NCBI GenBank assembly: GCA_009886945.1
Contig: QXYM01000049.1
Span: forward strand, 1,553-36,201
Direction of reading: 5' to 3'
Source: Litorivicinus sp.
GTDB lineage: Bacteria > Pseudomonadota > Gammaproteobacteria > Pseudomonadales > Litorivicinaceae
Length of the DNA: 34,649 bases
Shown one piece after another: positions 1 through 9,038 of this stretch. The notes beneath the pieces are model-generated. The model worked only from the letters and a program-made list of their open reading frames with translations, ran no database searches and was not told where the DNA came from. The position numbers and the translations under genes are program-made. Within the stretch, counting starts at the first letter, position 1; each line of letters opens with the position of its first letter.

Positions 1-260
1 GGTGATTGTTTGTTGAGCGGGTAGGCGAGCATCGCGAGCGCGAACGCGAACGCAAGATGAATTTGCCGAACTTCTTGATTGTTGAATACCAGACTGAGCC
101 CAGTCCACTCGGTCAAGACGAAGGGAACGACACTTGCCACGTAGAGCTGAAACACGGACCACATAAAGCAGAGTGTGAGGATCAGCGAACGGGCACTCCG
201 ATAGGGCGGATGGCGCCGATCGTCAGCCACCGGAAAGGGTTGGTTATCGCTTGTATTCAT
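1..260 (-). CDS. TRAP transporter permease, TAXI-type 4TM/12TM fusion (N-terminal part only)
   Basis: The reading frame starts at the ATG complementary to 258-260 and runs off the left edge, so only about 86 residues are present. The N-terminus is hydrophilic (MNTSDNQPFPV...), followed by a long hydrophobic stretch from about residue 28 and then a motif (NNQEVRQIHLAFAF) typical of the start of fused DctQ-DctM permeases that serve TAXI-type TRAP systems. These are inner-membrane Na+-coupled secondary importers that work with a periplasmic binding protein. The gene lies just downstream of the TAXI binding-protein gene on the same strand, 57 bp away, which supports the call. The substrate cannot be read from this fragment. 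Confidence 0.8.
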   Translation of the reverse strand, partial: MNTSDNQPFPVADDRRHPPYRSARSLILTLCFMWSVFQLYVASVVPFVLTEWTGLSLVFNNQEVRQIHLAFAFALAMLAYPLNKQS

Positions 261-283
261 CGTTTTTCGGTCAGGTGAGAGTT

Positions 284-303
284 GAGGGGGCAATTGCCCC
301 CTC
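284..303 (-). promoter_or_regulatory. Intercistronic perfect hairpin between TRAP binding-protein and permease genes
   Basis: GAGGGGGCAATTGCCCCCTC is a perfect 20-base palindrome: an 8-bp GC-rich stem around an AATT loop. It lies between the stop of the binding-protein gene and the start of the permease gene. No T-run follows on the minus strand, so it is not a standard intrinsic terminator. A likely role is to protect the 3' end of the upstream message or partly attenuate readthrough, giving more binding protein than permease. Confidence 0.65.
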
Positions 304-317
304 GATGATGGCCTGAA

Positions 318-1286
318 TTATTTCCAGCCACGCTCTTTGTAGTACTTCATCGCACCTGGGTGAATTGGCGCTGAGAGTCCATCGCTGATCATCTGCTCTT
401 CGTTGAGATTGGCAAATGCTGGGTGGAGCTTTTTAAAGTCTGCGAAGTTGTCGAACACTGCTTTCACCACCGTGTACACGACATCGTCAGAAATTTTTGC
501 TGAAGTGACAAAGGTTGCACCGACACCAAAGGTCGTTGTGTCGTTTGGATTGTCTTTATACATTCCGCCAGGAACTGTTGCGACACGGTAGAACGAGTTA
601 TCGGCAACGAGCTTGTCGATCGGCGCGCCTTTGACAGACACGAGACGGACATCACAGCTATTTGTTGCTTCAGTGATTGCAGCAGCAGGGTGACCGATGG
701 TGTAAATCATTGCGTCGATTTTTCCGTCACACAATGCCTGCGCCATCTCTGAACCTTTCAGTTCGGCAGCAACCGCGAAATCGCTCATCTTCATGCCAAA
801 GGCATCCATGACCACTTCCATCGTTGCGCGTTGGCCAGACCCAGGGTTACCCACGTTGACTTTCATGCCCTTGAGATCTTCGAACTTGGTGACATTGTTA
901 AATGACTTGCCGCGAACCAACAGTGTGAAGGGTTCAGGGTGAACAGAGAACACAGCGCGAAGGTCTGTGAAGGCGCCTTGATCCTTAAATTTTGATGTAC
1001 CGTTGTAGGCATGATACTGCCAGTCTGACTGCGCAACACCGAACTCGAGCTCACCTGCGCGGATCGTATTGATGTTGTAAACGGATCCACCTGTGGATTC
1101 AGCAGAACAACGGATACCGTGCGTCTTACGATCTTTGTTGACAAGACGACAGATAGCACCACCTGTTGGATAGTAGACGCCAGTCACGCCACCTGTGCCA
1201 ATTGAGATAAATTGTTGTGCCTGTACAGCCCCGGCTGTCAGACCGAAGGCAGCAACAGATGCGAGGGCGAAGTGTTTAATCTTCAT
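318..1286 (-). CDS. TAXI family TRAP transporter solute-binding protein
   Basis: A 322-residue periplasmic binding protein of the TAXI (TRAP-associated extracytoplasmic immunogenic) family. The ATG at 1286 is preferred over an in-frame upstream start because it has an AAGGAG Shine-Dalgarno (complement of 1294-1299) and begins a clean signal peptide, [23 protein letters not shown], with cleavage expected after AQA. The mature protein opens with the family hallmark [16 protein letters not shown], followed by an alternation typical of type II periplasmic binding proteins and an [19 protein letters not shown] segment. It captures a small, usually anionic, solute and delivers it to the fused permease encoded downstream. 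TAXI ligands are often glutamate-like or other carboxylates, but this one is unknown. It is divergent from an RpiR-type regulator. Confidence 0.93.
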   Translation of the reverse strand: MKIKHFALASVAAFGLTAGAVQAQQFISIGTGGVTGVYYPTGGAICRLVNKDRKTHGIRCSAESTGGSVYNINTIRAGELEFGVAQSDWQYHAYNGTSKFKDQGAFTDLRAVFSVHPEPFTLLVRGKSFNNVTKFEDLKGMKVNVGNPGSGQRATMEVVMDAFGMKMSDFAVAAELKGSEMAQALCDGKIDAMIYTIGHPAAAITEATNSCDVRLVSVKGAPIDKLVADNSFYRVATVPGGMYKDNPNDTTTFGVGATFVTSAKISDDVVYTVVKAVFDNFADFKKLHPAFANLNEEQMISDGLSAPIHPGAMKYYKERGWK

Positions 1287-1335
1287 AGATGTACTCCTTA
1301 TTGTTGTACTTTGGTGTCCTAACAAGACATCGCAA

Positions 1336-1364
1336 ACTATCACCGACTGGAGCAGCCTTCGCAA
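1336..1364 (-). promoter_or_regulatory. Predicted sigma-70 promoter of the TRAP operon
   Basis: Reading the minus strand, TTGCGA (1364-1359) and GATAGT (1341-1336) are separated by exactly 17 bp and would start transcription near 1329, about 43 bases before the binding-protein ATG. The -35 matches four of six consensus positions and the -10 is moderate. This is inferred from sequence only. Confidence 0.4.
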
Positions 1365-1374
1365 ACTTTGTGGT

Positions 1375-1422
1375 ACGTTTGTATCGAAACTTAAAGTTTT
1401 TCCCTATTTTCGGAACAAACGT
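1375..1422. promoter_or_regulatory. Operator-like inverted repeats between the TRAP operon and rpiR-type gene
   Basis: A perfect dyad AAACTTAAAGTTT lies at 1387-1399. A second perfect pair of 8-base arms, ACGTTTGT at 1375-1382 and ACAAACGT at 1415-1422, brackets it. The pairs are not concentric (centres 1393 and 1398.5). They lie upstream of the predicted TRAP promoter and just ahead of the divergent regulator start at 1437, where an RpiR-family protein would be expected to bind. The direct repeat CGCAAACT also occurs at 1331-1338 and 1360-1367, in the predicted TRAP promoter. Confidence 0.5.
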
Positions 1423-1436
1423 GTTGTGAGCTACTC

Positions 1437-2294
1437 ATGAATATCCACGCCATCAAGGCCAAAATTGAAAGTTGTCCGCCGACGCAGCAGCGAGTTGGTC
1501 GATATCTATTGCGTCATGGCGCTGAAATTCCGTTTTTGAGTGTTCGAGAGTTGGCAGCCCGATCTGGCGTCACCCCCTCAACTGTCATGCGGTTAATGAA
1601 GTCGCTTCGATTCGCCGGCTATAGCGATCTTCAAACTGTATTTCGCAGGGAGTACCTCGGTCCATCCGAAGCCATCACAACAGCGAAAGAAAACGAACAT
1701 GAACGATCGTTCCGAGTGGCGTTGGCGAGCGTGTTTGCCCCAGAGAAACGCGAGCAACTCGATCGAATTGCTCGATTGATCTTTGAGTCGCCGTGCCATG
1801 TCGCAGGGTTTCGAAGTGCCTACAGCCTGTCACATTATTTGGCGTATCTGTTGAATATGATCCAGCACAATGTGTTTTTGGTGCCCAATTCCGAGTCGGC
1901 TGCTTATGACCACTTGATGCTTGCGAGACCTGACCATGTGTTGGTGGTGTTCTCAACACATCCTTATGCATCGCAGTCGATCAAGGTCGCGAGATTAGCG
2001 AAAGAGAGTGATTTGAGGATCATTGCGGTCACTGACAGCTCAGAATCCCCCTTGTGTGTGCTGGCTCACGAAGTGGTGGTGATGGATCAAATCTTGATGG
2101 ATTACATTCCCAGCAGAATTTCGTTTTTTGCTCTGATCGAATATTTGGTTGAGAGCGGTTGTAGTCTTCAGGATCGAAAATCCCGACGAGAATTGAAACA
2201 ATTTCGCCACCAAATGGAAAAACTGTCAGGATATTGGTCACCGGAATCTAGTGATCCATTCGCAGATCGTGAGCAAGAAGGATCATCGCCATGA
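1437..2294 (+). CDS. MurR/RpiR family transcriptional regulator (HTH + SIS domain)
   Basis: A 285-residue regulator. The N-terminal helix-turn-helix of the RpiR type spans about residues 1-75 (LSVRELAARSGVTPSTVMRL, then SLRFAGYSDLQ). A sugar-isomerase (SIS) effector domain spans about residues 115-245, with the VVFSTHPYASQSIKVARLAK and IIAVTDSSESPL elements expected of that fold. Members bind phosphorylated sugars or other small metabolites and repress or activate adjacent uptake and catabolic genes. The gene is divergent from the TAXI-TRAP genes across a 150-bp spacer rich in dyads, so it is the probable regulator of that transporter. Its stop overlaps the start of the SMR gene (ATGA), so the two are probably co-translated. 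The effector is unknown. Confidence 0.9.
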   Translation: MNIHAIKAKIESCPPTQQRVGRYLLRHGAEIPFLSVRELAARSGVTPSTVMRLMKSLRFAGYSDLQTVFRREYLGPSEAITTAKENEHERSFRVALASVFAPEKREQLDRIARLIFESPCHVAGFRSAYSLSHYLAYLLNMIQHNVFLVPNSESAAYDHLMLARPDHVLVVFSTHPYASQSIKVARLAKESDLRIIAVTDSSESPLCVLAHEVVVMDQILMDYIPSRISFFALIEYLVESGCSLQDRKSRRELKQFRHQMEKLSGYWSPESSDPFADREQEGSSP

Positions 2295-2620
2295 GTTACG
2301 TCTTTCTTGCCGGTGCGATTCTGTTCGAAGTGATCGGCACTTTGCTACTTCCGGTGACTCAAAATTTCACTCGGGCCATGCCAACGGTGATCATGATCAC
2401 ATGTTATGCCGTGGCTTTTTATTGTCTGACATTCGCTATCCGAGATATCCCGATTGCCATTGTGTATGCCATTTGGAGTGGCATCGGAGTCTTTTTGATT
2501 GCTGTCTTCAGTGCCTTTGTTTACAAACAGATGCTCGAGTGGCAGGCGATTGTGGGGCTCGCGTTAATTATCTCGGGTGTTGCCTTGGTGAATGTGTTCA
2601 GCGCATCGCATCCTGGCTAA
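2291..2620 (+). CDS. Small multidrug resistance (SMR/EmrE-like) transporter
   Basis: A 109-residue four-helix inner-membrane protein of the SMR family, of normal family length. Glu13 in the first helix (GAILFEVIGT) aligns with the essential Glu14 of EmrE, and the YAIWSGIG motif in helix 3 is the classic EmrE/Qac-subtype signature. These proteins work as dual-topology dimers that exchange protons for hydrophobic or cationic compounds. It overlaps the rpiR-type stop codon by 4 bp, which suggests that its expression is tied to the regulator. It also overlaps the end of the convergent aminotransferase gene by 4 bp (2617-2620). Whether it exports drugs, an amine or quaternary ammonium metabolite, or a by-product linked to the TRAP substrate is not visible. 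Confidence 0.9.
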   Translation: MSYVFLAGAILFEVIGTLLLPVTQNFTRAMPTVIMITCYAVAFYCLTFAIRDIPIAIVYAIWSGIGVFLIAVFSAFVYKQMLEWQAIVGLALIISGVALVNVFSASHPG

Positions 2621-3744
2621 ACCAGTTGTTTAAGCGCATCGTCGAGAAGAGAAACGGTGCGATCAATGTGCATCAGCTTATCGATACCAAACAGGCCAAG
2701 TCGAAACGTCTGGAATTCGGCGGATTCTCCACATTCGAGTGGAACCCCCGCAGCGATTTGCAGGCCAACTGAGGCAAACGCGCTGCCATTTTTGAAATCA
2801 CTGCGATCGGTATGTGAAACCACAACGGTTGGCGATTGAAATCCGTCGGCAGCTAAGCTCTTGAAACCATAACCTTCTGTCAGCGCTCTCACCTGGCGCC
2901 CAAGCTCGATTTGCCTCGTTTTTAACGCATCGAAACCGATGCCAGCCATCTCTTGGTAGGTATCATAAAATCCTGCAAGGCCGTCGGTTGGAAGAGTGGC
3001 ATGATAGGCATGCCCGCCGCCAAGATACGACCCCATGATGTTGTGCCATTTGTTTAAATCCAAGGCAAAACTGTCTGAAGTGGTCGTCTCAAGCCGATCC
3101 AGTGCCCGTTGCGATAACATCACTACGCCAGCACATGGTGTTGATGTCCAACCTTTTTGTGGGGCGGTGATGAGCACATCAATGCCCAGCGCGTCCATGT
3201 TGGCCCAAAGCGCACCCGCGGCAACGCAATCGAGAACAAACAACGCACCCACCTCGTGTGCAGCAGTGGTCAGTGCTTGCAAATAATGATCAGGCAACAG
3301 CATTCCCGCTGACGTTTCGACATGCGGTGCGACCACGAGATTCGGGCGTTCTGCTCGGATTTGAGCGCAAACTTCTTCAACTGGCACGGGGGCAAATTGT
3401 TGATCGGCCCGATCGCTATCCGGACGGGCCTTTGCGACTTCGGCATGCGATGGAGTGACACCCTGATCGAAAATCTGCGTCCATCGGTAGCTGAACCACC
3501 CATTCCTGACAACGAGAACATGTTGATCTTTGGCAAATTGTCGGGCGACCGCTTCCATAGCAAAGGTGCCGCCCCCGGGAACAAGAACACAAGCCGATGC
3601 GTTGTAGACCGACGTGAGACCATCATGCAGACCGCACATCACGTCCTGAAATGCTCGAGACATGTGGTTCATCGAACGATCAGTGAACACGACTGAGTAT
3701 TCAAGAAGACCGTTGGGGTCGATCGATGGGTATATTGTCGACAT
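2617..3744 (-). CDS. Class V PLP-dependent aminotransferase (alanine/serine--glyoxylate aminotransferase-like)
   Basis: A 375-residue PLP enzyme of fold type I, class V. The probable Schiff-base lysine is Lys197 in ITAPQKGWTSTPCAG, and Asp172 (FVLDCVAAG) is placed to contact the pyridine nitrogen. A glycine-rich phosphate-binding segment, VPGGGTFAMEAVARQFA, lies near residues 55-71, and NGWFSYRWTQIF is highly characteristic of a proteobacterial subgroup usually annotated as alanine--glyoxylate aminotransferase. The expected activity is transfer of an amino group from alanine or serine to glyoxylate or a similar keto acid in the cytoplasm; the exact substrate is uncertain. AGGA lies 9 bases before the ATG. 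The gene is divergent from tadA and converges on the SMR gene. Confidence 0.85.
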   Translation of the reverse strand: MSTIYPSIDPNGLLEYSVVFTDRSMNHMSRAFQDVMCGLHDGLTSVYNASACVLVPGGGTFAMEAVARQFAKDQHVLVVRNGWFSYRWTQIFDQGVTPSHAEVAKARPDSDRADQQFAPVPVEEVCAQIRAERPNLVVAPHVETSAGMLLPDHYLQALTTAAHEVGALFVLDCVAAGALWANMDALGIDVLITAPQKGWTSTPCAGVVMLSQRALDRLETTTSDSFALDLNKWHNIMGSYLGGGHAYHATLPTDGLAGFYDTYQEMAGIGFDALKTRQIELGRQVRALTEGYGFKSLAADGFQSPTVVVSHTDRSDFKNGSAFASVGLQIAAGVPLECGESAEFQTFRLGLFGIDKLMHIDRTVSLLDDALKQLV

Positions 3745-3836
3745 CGTTTGTTATCCTGTGGTTTGCACGAATAGACAGAAGTGCAGGAAACCCCATTCGA
3801 CGGAGATCGTCAACCAATCGGTCATCGAGGAGTGTC

Positions 3837-4328
3837 ATGACAGACTGCACATTTACTGAAGATGATGCGCGCTGGATGCGCCAGGCGCTCGACTTAGCGC
3901 ATCATTCAGCCTCACTCAATGAAGTGCCTGTGGGAGCAGTGATCGTGCGTGATCAGCAGCTTCTCGGGCAAGGCTGGAATGCACCGATTAGCACTTGTGA
4001 TTCCACTCATCATGCGGAGATCGCAGCAATCCGCTCCGCGGGGGAGTCGGTGCAGAATTACCGGCTTCCGGGGTCAACGCTTTACGTGACACTCGAGCCT
4101 TGTACGATGTGTTTTGGGGCCATGATTCATGCTCGAATTGAACGCGTTGTCTATGCCACACGAGAGCCAAGGGCTGGTGTCTTGGTCTCACAATTAAAGC
4201 TCCCAGACGCAACATTTTACAATCACCAAATTGCAGTCGAAGGTGGCTTATTGGCTGATCAATCGGCACAGCTCCTGACGCAATTTTTCCGGGCGCGTCG
4301 ATCCCCGAATCCGGCAGGATCTGCGTAA
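3837..4328 (+). CDS. tadA: tRNA-specific adenosine(34) deaminase TadA
   Basis: A 163-residue zinc deaminase that converts A34 to inosine in tRNA-Arg(ACG), allowing one tRNA to read CGU, CGC and CGA. The cytidine-deaminase-fold motifs are intact: His59 and Glu61 in the HAE motif (zinc ligand and proton shuttle) and Cys89/Cys92 in PCTMC (the other zinc ligands). [10 protein letters not shown] near residue 28 is the standard N-terminal strand. The ATG at 3837 is chosen because GAGGAG sits at 3827-3832 and because the longer in-frame extension has no family similarity. The next gene is purL, 86 bp downstream; from memory the two are also near neighbours in Pseudomonas. Confidence 0.95.
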   Translation: MTDCTFTEDDARWMRQALDLAHHSASLNEVPVGAVIVRDQQLLGQGWNAPISTCDSTHHAEIAAIRSAGESVQNYRLPGSTLYVTLEPCTMCFGAMIHARIERVVYATREPRAGVLVSQLKLPDATFYNHQIAVEGGLLADQSAQLLTQFFRARRSPNPAGSA

Positions 4329-4365
4329 AAAATTCCACGGAATCCCCCGGCGTCGAGGCCGGCTC

Positions 4366-4374
4366 TGCTAAACT
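4366..4374 (+). promoter_or_regulatory. Possible extended -10 promoter element for purL
   Basis: TGCTAAACT fits an extended -10 (TGn followed by TAAACT) about 40 bases ahead of the purL ATG, with no recognisable -35. A small GC-rich hairpin (CCGGC/GCCGG, 4347-4351 and 4358-4362) lies just upstream. I see no good match to a PurR box. Weak call. Confidence 0.25.
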
Positions 4375-4414
4375 CCCGTTTTTGATTTTTCGATCGTATC
4401 AAGGACCGATTGAC

Positions 4415-7400
4415 ATGCTCATTTTGCAGGGAGGCCAAGCCCTCTCGTCGTTTCGTATTCAATCACTGATTTCTCGGGCGAATGCCGCTGGAATTGCGCT
4501 TGAAAACCTTACCTGTACGTATCTTTTCTTTGTGACAGGTGTGGTGCATGACTCTGCAAAGCTGGAACAGCTCCTCGATGCATCACCGCTCTCCGTGGGT
4601 TCAGGGTTGGTCGCATTGCCTCGTTCTGGGACGACCTCACCATGGAGTTCAAAGGCGACAGAGATCGCGAAAAACTGTGGATTTGAAACAGTCAACCGGG
4701 TCGAGCGCGGGATGCACATTGTGGTCGAAGGCCAAGTATCAGCGGCAGACCAGGTATTGTTGAATGGACTCCTTGCCGATCCGATGATGGAAGATGTGCT
4801 GGACGGGCTCCCGACAGAGGCATTTTTTACTCCAGGTGAGCCACAGCCGCTGGGTATTGTGACATTGGGTGGCGATCCAATTTCCGCGCTCAATGAGGCT
4901 AACCAAGTACATGGGTTGGCGTTGTCTGATGACGAAATTGACTACCTCGCGCATGCCTATGACAAGTTAGGCCGCGATCCAACCGACGTCGAGTTGATGA
5001 TGTTCGCCCAGGCAAACTCGGAACATTGTCGGCACAAAATCTTTAACGCATCCTGGACTCTGGATGGCAAAGACCAACCCAAGACATTGTTTCAGTGGAT
5101 TCGGAATACGCATGAGATCGCTCCAGGTGGTGTGCTCTCCGCCTATGCCGACAACGCGGCTGTCGTTGAAGGTCCAACCGCTGGTCGTTTTTTGGTCAAC
5201 CCCATCTCCCACAGTTATGAAACTGTGGTTGAGCCTGTGCATCTGGTGATGAAGGTTGAAACCCATAATCACCCAACTGCCGTCTCGCCAAATCCGGGTG
5301 CGGCAACTGGTGCTGGTGGCGAGATTCGGGACGAAGGAGCAACCGGTCGAGGTGCCAAGCCGAAAGCTGGACTGACTGGGTTTAGTGTGAATTATCTGCG
5401 GATTCCTGGCCTTGAAATGCCTTGGGAGCATGATCTTCCAATGCCCAGTCGGTTGGCATCTGCGTTACAAATTATGCTCGAAGGGCCGATTGGCGGTGCC
5501 GCATTTAACAACGAGTTCGGTCGGCCAAACGTCAACGGCTATTTTAGAGCCTATGAGGCCTTTGAAAAGACCGATTCCGGGGAGCGTCGCCGAGGGTATG
5601 TCAAACCCATCATGATAGCGGGTGGCATCGGATCGATCGCTGATGGACAAGTGGATAAAAAACCCTTTTCGGAAGGTACACCGCTGGTGGTGCTGGGCGG
5701 TCCAGCGATGTTGATTGGGCTCGGCGGCGGAGCAGCCAGTTCGGCCGGTGAAGGCACATCAGGCAGTGATCTTGATTATGCATCCGTACAACGGGCGAAC
5801 CCTGAAATGGAGCGTCGCTGTCAGGAAGTGATCGACCGATGTTGGTTACGTGGGTCTGAGAACCCGATTGTGTTTATCCACGATGTTGGTGCCGGCGGCC
5901 TATCCAACGCACTTCCTGAGTTGGTCAAGGACGGTGGTGTTGGGGCAGATTTTTCGATGGATTGGATTCCCTCAGCTGATCCCTCACTGTCACCACTGGC
6001 TCTCTGGTGCAATGAAGCGCAAGAGCGATACGTGCTTGCCGTGGATCCTTTGAAGCTTCAAGAGTTTGAAGCCATTTGTGAGCGTGAGCGTTGTCCCTAT
6101 GCGGTCGTCGGCCATGCGCATGATCGACCACACTTGTCGGTGACGAAAACCGATGAGTCGAGGCCTCCTGTGGATTTACCAGTCGATGTCTTATTTGGTA
6201 AACCGCCGAAAATGCACCGGGAAGCGGCAACCTTGACGGTCCGTTGTCAGCCAGCGGATTTTTCAGCGATTGGGTTTTCGGAGCTTGCACATCGAGTTCT
6301 GAGTCATCCCACAGTGGCCTCGAAAAACTTCCTGATCACGATCGGTGACCGCACAGTATCCGGCTTGGTGCATCAGGATCAGATGGTCGGCCCGTGGCAA
6401 GTGCCGGTGGCAGATTGTGCGGTGACGCATTCAGCGATCGGTTCGGTCACGGGTGAAGCCATGGCGATGGGCGAACGGACCCCACTTGCGCTCCTCAATG
6501 CGGGAGCATCAGCGCGGATGGCGGTGGCTGAGACCATCATGAATATGGCGGGCACGGCGATCGGCAATGTTGCTCAAATCAAGCTGTCAGCAAACTGGAT
6601 GTGTGCTGCTGGAACCGAGGGCGAAGATGCTCGGCTGTATGAGGCAGTCCAAGCGATCGGTGGAGAATTTTGTCCAGCACTTGGTGTCTGTATTCCTGTC
6701 GGTAAAGATTCCATGTCGATGAAAACCCGTTGGTCTGACTCAGCGGGTACACATGAGGTCATCGGCCCAATGTCGCTGATTTGTTCGGGTTTTGCGCCAG
6801 TGACGGATGTGGAAAAAACCACAACACCGCTGTTACATGGCGAACAGACGTCGCTGATTGTGATCGATTTAGGCGCTCAGCGATTGGCCGGCTCGATTGC
6901 CTGCGAGGTGACCTCGCAATTGGGTGATGTGGCACCGGATGTGGCTCCTCTAGCCCTAAAAGCCTGTTTTGACCTGATTCAAGGTCTGCTTGATGATGGC
7001 CGTTTGTTGGCGTATCACGATCGTTCTGACGGTGGGTTGTTGGCGACCATTGCAGAAATGCTGTTTGCCTCAAGGCTTGGTCTGCGTGCCCAGACGCCTC
7101 AAGGGATGGATCCGGTGGCTTTTTGGTTCAACGAAGAAATCGGTTGCGTCATTGAAGTTGCGAACACCGACGTCGATGAGGTGATGGCACTGTGCGCGGA
7201 GCGTGATTTGATTGCCCACGTGCTCGGTGAACCGGATCAGTCCGAAGACCTCATTCTCATTGCGGATGATGCGCTGTTAATGAGCGAGACACGTGTTGCT
7301 TTGGAACAATCCTGGACGGCTGTGAGTTTTGCGATGGCAAGACTTCGCGATCGCCCCGAGTGTGTGGATCAAGAGTCACAGAATATCGCCCGATCAACTC

Positions 7401-8245
7401 AAGGACTGGCCAGCGTCCACATACCGCCGATGGCACAGGTCCCTGAAGTGCGACGAGTGGCAGCTCAACGTCCTCGCGTGGCGATTTTGCGAGAGCAGGG
7501 TGTTAACGGTCACATAGAAATGGCGCATGCCTTCGATCACTGTGGATTTGAGGCTGTCGATGTACATATGTCTGATTTGATGACTGGCCGGCAAACACTT
7601 GAGTCATTTGAGGCGCTAGCCGCTTGTGGCGGATTCAGTTATGGAGATGTTCTGGGTGCCGGGGCGGGTTGGGCGCGTTCGATTCTCTTCAACGAGGCCC
7701 TCAGTGAGATGTTTGAGGCGTTTTTTGCGCGTGAAGACACGATATCACTCGGAATTTGTAACGGGTGTCAGATGATGGCGCAGTTAGCTCCCCTGATCCC
7801 TGGGGCGGGTCACTTCAAACCAATGGCACGCAATCAATCACAACAGTTTGAGGCTCGATTAACGCTTGCGACCTTGCCAGAGAGCCGTTCGGTGCTGCTT
7901 CGTGATTTGCAAGGAACACGATTCCCGATTGCCGTTGCCCACGGCGAAGGGCGTTTTCAGCACTCAGAGTCAGAAATTCGGGCACTGACGTCCTCAAACT
8001 TAACAAGCCTTGTCTATACAGACGATCAAGGCCATCCCGAAACCCGTTATCCGGGGAACCCGAACGGATCTGCGTGCGGGCTGGCTGGACTCTGCTCTGA
8101 GGATGGGCGTGTGACCATCATGATGCCGCATCCTGAGCGAGTGGTGTTGCGATCTCAACTCTCGTTCGCGCCGACGGGAACATCATCAGTGACGCCATGG
8201 ATGGGCCTATTTGATAACGCCTGGCGTTTTGTGACCGGACACTGA
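4415..8245 (+). CDS. purL: Phosphoribosylformylglycinamidine synthase (FGAM synthase, large single-chain type)
   Basis: A 1276-residue single-chain enzyme of purine synthesis that converts FGAR, glutamine and ATP to FGAM. The length and layout match the gammaproteobacterial large PurL: an N-terminal PurS-like domain ([15 protein letters not shown]), a linker with the [14 protein letters not shown] motif, two AIRS-like ATP-binding halves ([13 protein letters not shown] and [14 protein letters not shown]), and a C-terminal class I glutamine amidotransferase from about residue 1019. The glutaminase triad is present: Cys1115 in GICNGCQMM, His1239 and Glu1241 in MPHPERV. The ATG at 4415 follows AAGGA at 4401-4405 and matches the family N-terminus, so eleven upstream in-frame residues are excluded. 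rsmJ follows within a few bases. Confidence 0.97.
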   Translation: MLILQGGQALSSFRIQSLISRANAAGIALENLTCTYLFFVTGVVHDSAKLEQLLDASPLSVGSGLVALPRSGTTSPWSSKATEIAKNCGFETVNRVERGMHIVVEGQVSAADQVLLNGLLADPMMEDVLDGLPTEAFFTPGEPQPLGIVTLGGDPISALNEANQVHGLALSDDEIDYLAHAYDKLGRDPTDVELMMFAQANSEHCRHKIFNASWTLDGKDQPKTLFQWIRNTHEIAPGGVLSAYADNAAVVEGPTAGRFLVNPISHSYETVVEPVHLVMKVETHNHPTAVSPNPGAATGAGGEIRDEGATGRGAKPKAGLTGFSVNYLRIPGLEMPWEHDLPMPSRLASALQIMLEGPIGGAAFNNEFGRPNVNGYFRAYEAFEKTDSGERRRGYVKPIMIAGGIGSIADGQVDKKPFSEGTPLVVLGGPAMLIGLGGGAASSAGEGTSGSDLDYASVQRANPEMERRCQEVIDRCWLRGSENPIVFIHDVGAGGLSNALPELVKDGGVGADFSMDWIPSADPSLSPLALWCNEAQERYVLAVDPLKLQEFEAICERERCPYAVVGHAHDRPHLSVTKTDESRPPVDLPVDVLFGKPPKMHREAATLTVRCQPADFSAIGFSELAHRVLSHPTVASKNFLITIGDRTVSGLVHQDQMVGPWQVPVADCAVTHSAIGSVTGEAMAMGERTPLALLNAGASARMAVAETIMNMAGTAIGNVAQIKLSANWMCAAGTEGEDARLYEAVQAIGGEFCPALGVCIPVGKDSMSMKTRWSDSAGTHEVIGPMSLICSGFAPVTDVEKTTTPLLHGEQTSLIVIDLGAQRLAGSIACEVTSQLGDVAPDVAPLALKACFDLIQGLLDDGRLLAYHDRSDGGLLATIAEMLFASRLGLRAQTPQGMDPVAFWFNEEIGCVIEVANTDVDEVMALCAERDLIAHVLGEPDQSEDLILIADDALLMSETRVALEQSWTAVSFAMARLRDRPECVDQESQNIARSTQGLASVHIPPMAQVPEVRRVAAQRPRVAILREQGVNGHIEMAHAFDHCGFEAVDVHMSDLMTGRQTLESFEALAACGGFSYGDVLGAGAGWARSILFNEALSEMFEAFFAREDTISLGICNGCQMMAQLAPLIPGAGHFKPMARNQSQQFEARLTLATLPESRSVLLRDLQGTRFPIAVAHGEGRFQHSESEIRALTSSNLTSLVYTDDQGHPETRYPGNPNGSACGLAGLCSEDGRVTIMMPHPERVVLRSQLSFAPTGTSSVTPWMGLFDNAWRFVTGH

Positions 8246-8252
8246 GGTGATG

Positions 8253-9038
8253 ATGGATTGGGTTGGCGTCGATCCACTCCATCAAGTGGTGAGTCGGGAT
8301 GAGGCCATGCTGAGATCCCCCTGGTTACAAGTCGACTGGCAGTCAGCTCCGCCTGAGTCAGGACATTATTTTTGGTGGGATGAGCAGGGATTGGCACTGA
8401 AGTCGGCAGACTTTGACTCACGCTCGAGTGTTCACATTGATTTTGTCGGTGGGGCACAGGCTCGGCGCGTCAAAGCCGTCACCGGCGAAGCGCTGACTCG
8501 CGCACTCGGGTGTCAGAAAGGTTTGCGCCCTGCAATTGTCGATACCACAGCCGGACTTGGTGGCGATTTGAGTGTGCTGGCCAATATTGGCTGCCACGTG
8601 TTGGCTATGGAGCGCCATCCTGTGATCGCAGCATTATTCAATGATGCCTTCAGGCGCGCACAGGAGGCTGAAATCCCTTGGTGTGATCGCGTGAACTTCC
8701 AACAGACGGATAGTACCGAGGTGGTCTCGAGAGTGTCGCATGGTGTGATCTATTTGGACCCAATGTTCCCGAAAGAGCGAAAAGCAGCACCGTCATTGTC
8801 GATGCAAGTCTTGCATGCGCTCTTGGATGCGGCCGAACCTGCCGACCGATTGTTAGAAGCCGCACTGGATTCTCAAGCCGCACGGGTGGTCGTCAAGCGC
8901 CCGCTGAAAGCAGAGTATCTTGGTGGAAAAGTCCCGTCTTCACAGGTCAAAGGCAAGACGGTCCGGTTTGATTTGTATCCGAAACGCAAGCTGAGCGAAT
9001 CCGATTGCGGTCCTCATCATGAGGTGGCTTTCTCATGA
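8253..9038 (+). CDS. rsmJ: 16S rRNA (guanine(1516)-N(2))-methyltransferase RsmJ
   Basis: A class I SAM-dependent methyltransferase of about 261 residues that methylates G1516 of 16S rRNA. Visible motifs are the SAM-binding segment DTTAGLGGDLSVLANIG, the acidic end of strand 2 in VLAMERHP, the catalytic-loop segment YLDPMFP followed by an ERKAAPS element, and the C-terminal VVVKRPLKAEYLGG...KGKTVRFDLYP typical of YhiQ/RsmJ. Three starts are possible: GTG 8247, ATG 8250 and ATG 8253. The last has the best spacing to GAGG at 8244-8247. It begins 7 bp after the purL stop and its own stop overlaps the dgt start (ATGA), so it lies in a purL-rsmJ-dgt transcription unit. Confidence 0.9.
   Translation: MDWVGVDPLHQVVSRDEAMLRSPWLQVDWQSAPPESGHYFWWDEQGLALKSADFDSRSSVHIDFVGGAQARRVKAVTGEALTRALGCQKGLRPAIVDTTAGLGGDLSVLANIGCHVLAMERHPVIAALFNDAFRRAQEAEIPWCDRVNFQQTDSTEVVSRVSHGVIYLDPMFPKERKAAPSLSMQVLHALLDAAEPADRLLEAALDSQAARVVVKRPLKAEYLGGKVPSSQVKGKTVRFDLYPKRKLSESDCGPHHEVAFS

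Noticed and set aside
6-278. Plus-strand open frame at the left edge
   Set aside because: The minus strand encodes a convincing TRAP permease N-terminus here; the plus product is low-complexity and charged.
2251-2772. 173-codon frame spanning the rpiR end, the SMR gene and the aminotransferase end
   Set aside because: It is an alternate frame over well-recognised genes; the product is Cys/Arg/His rich without any domain.
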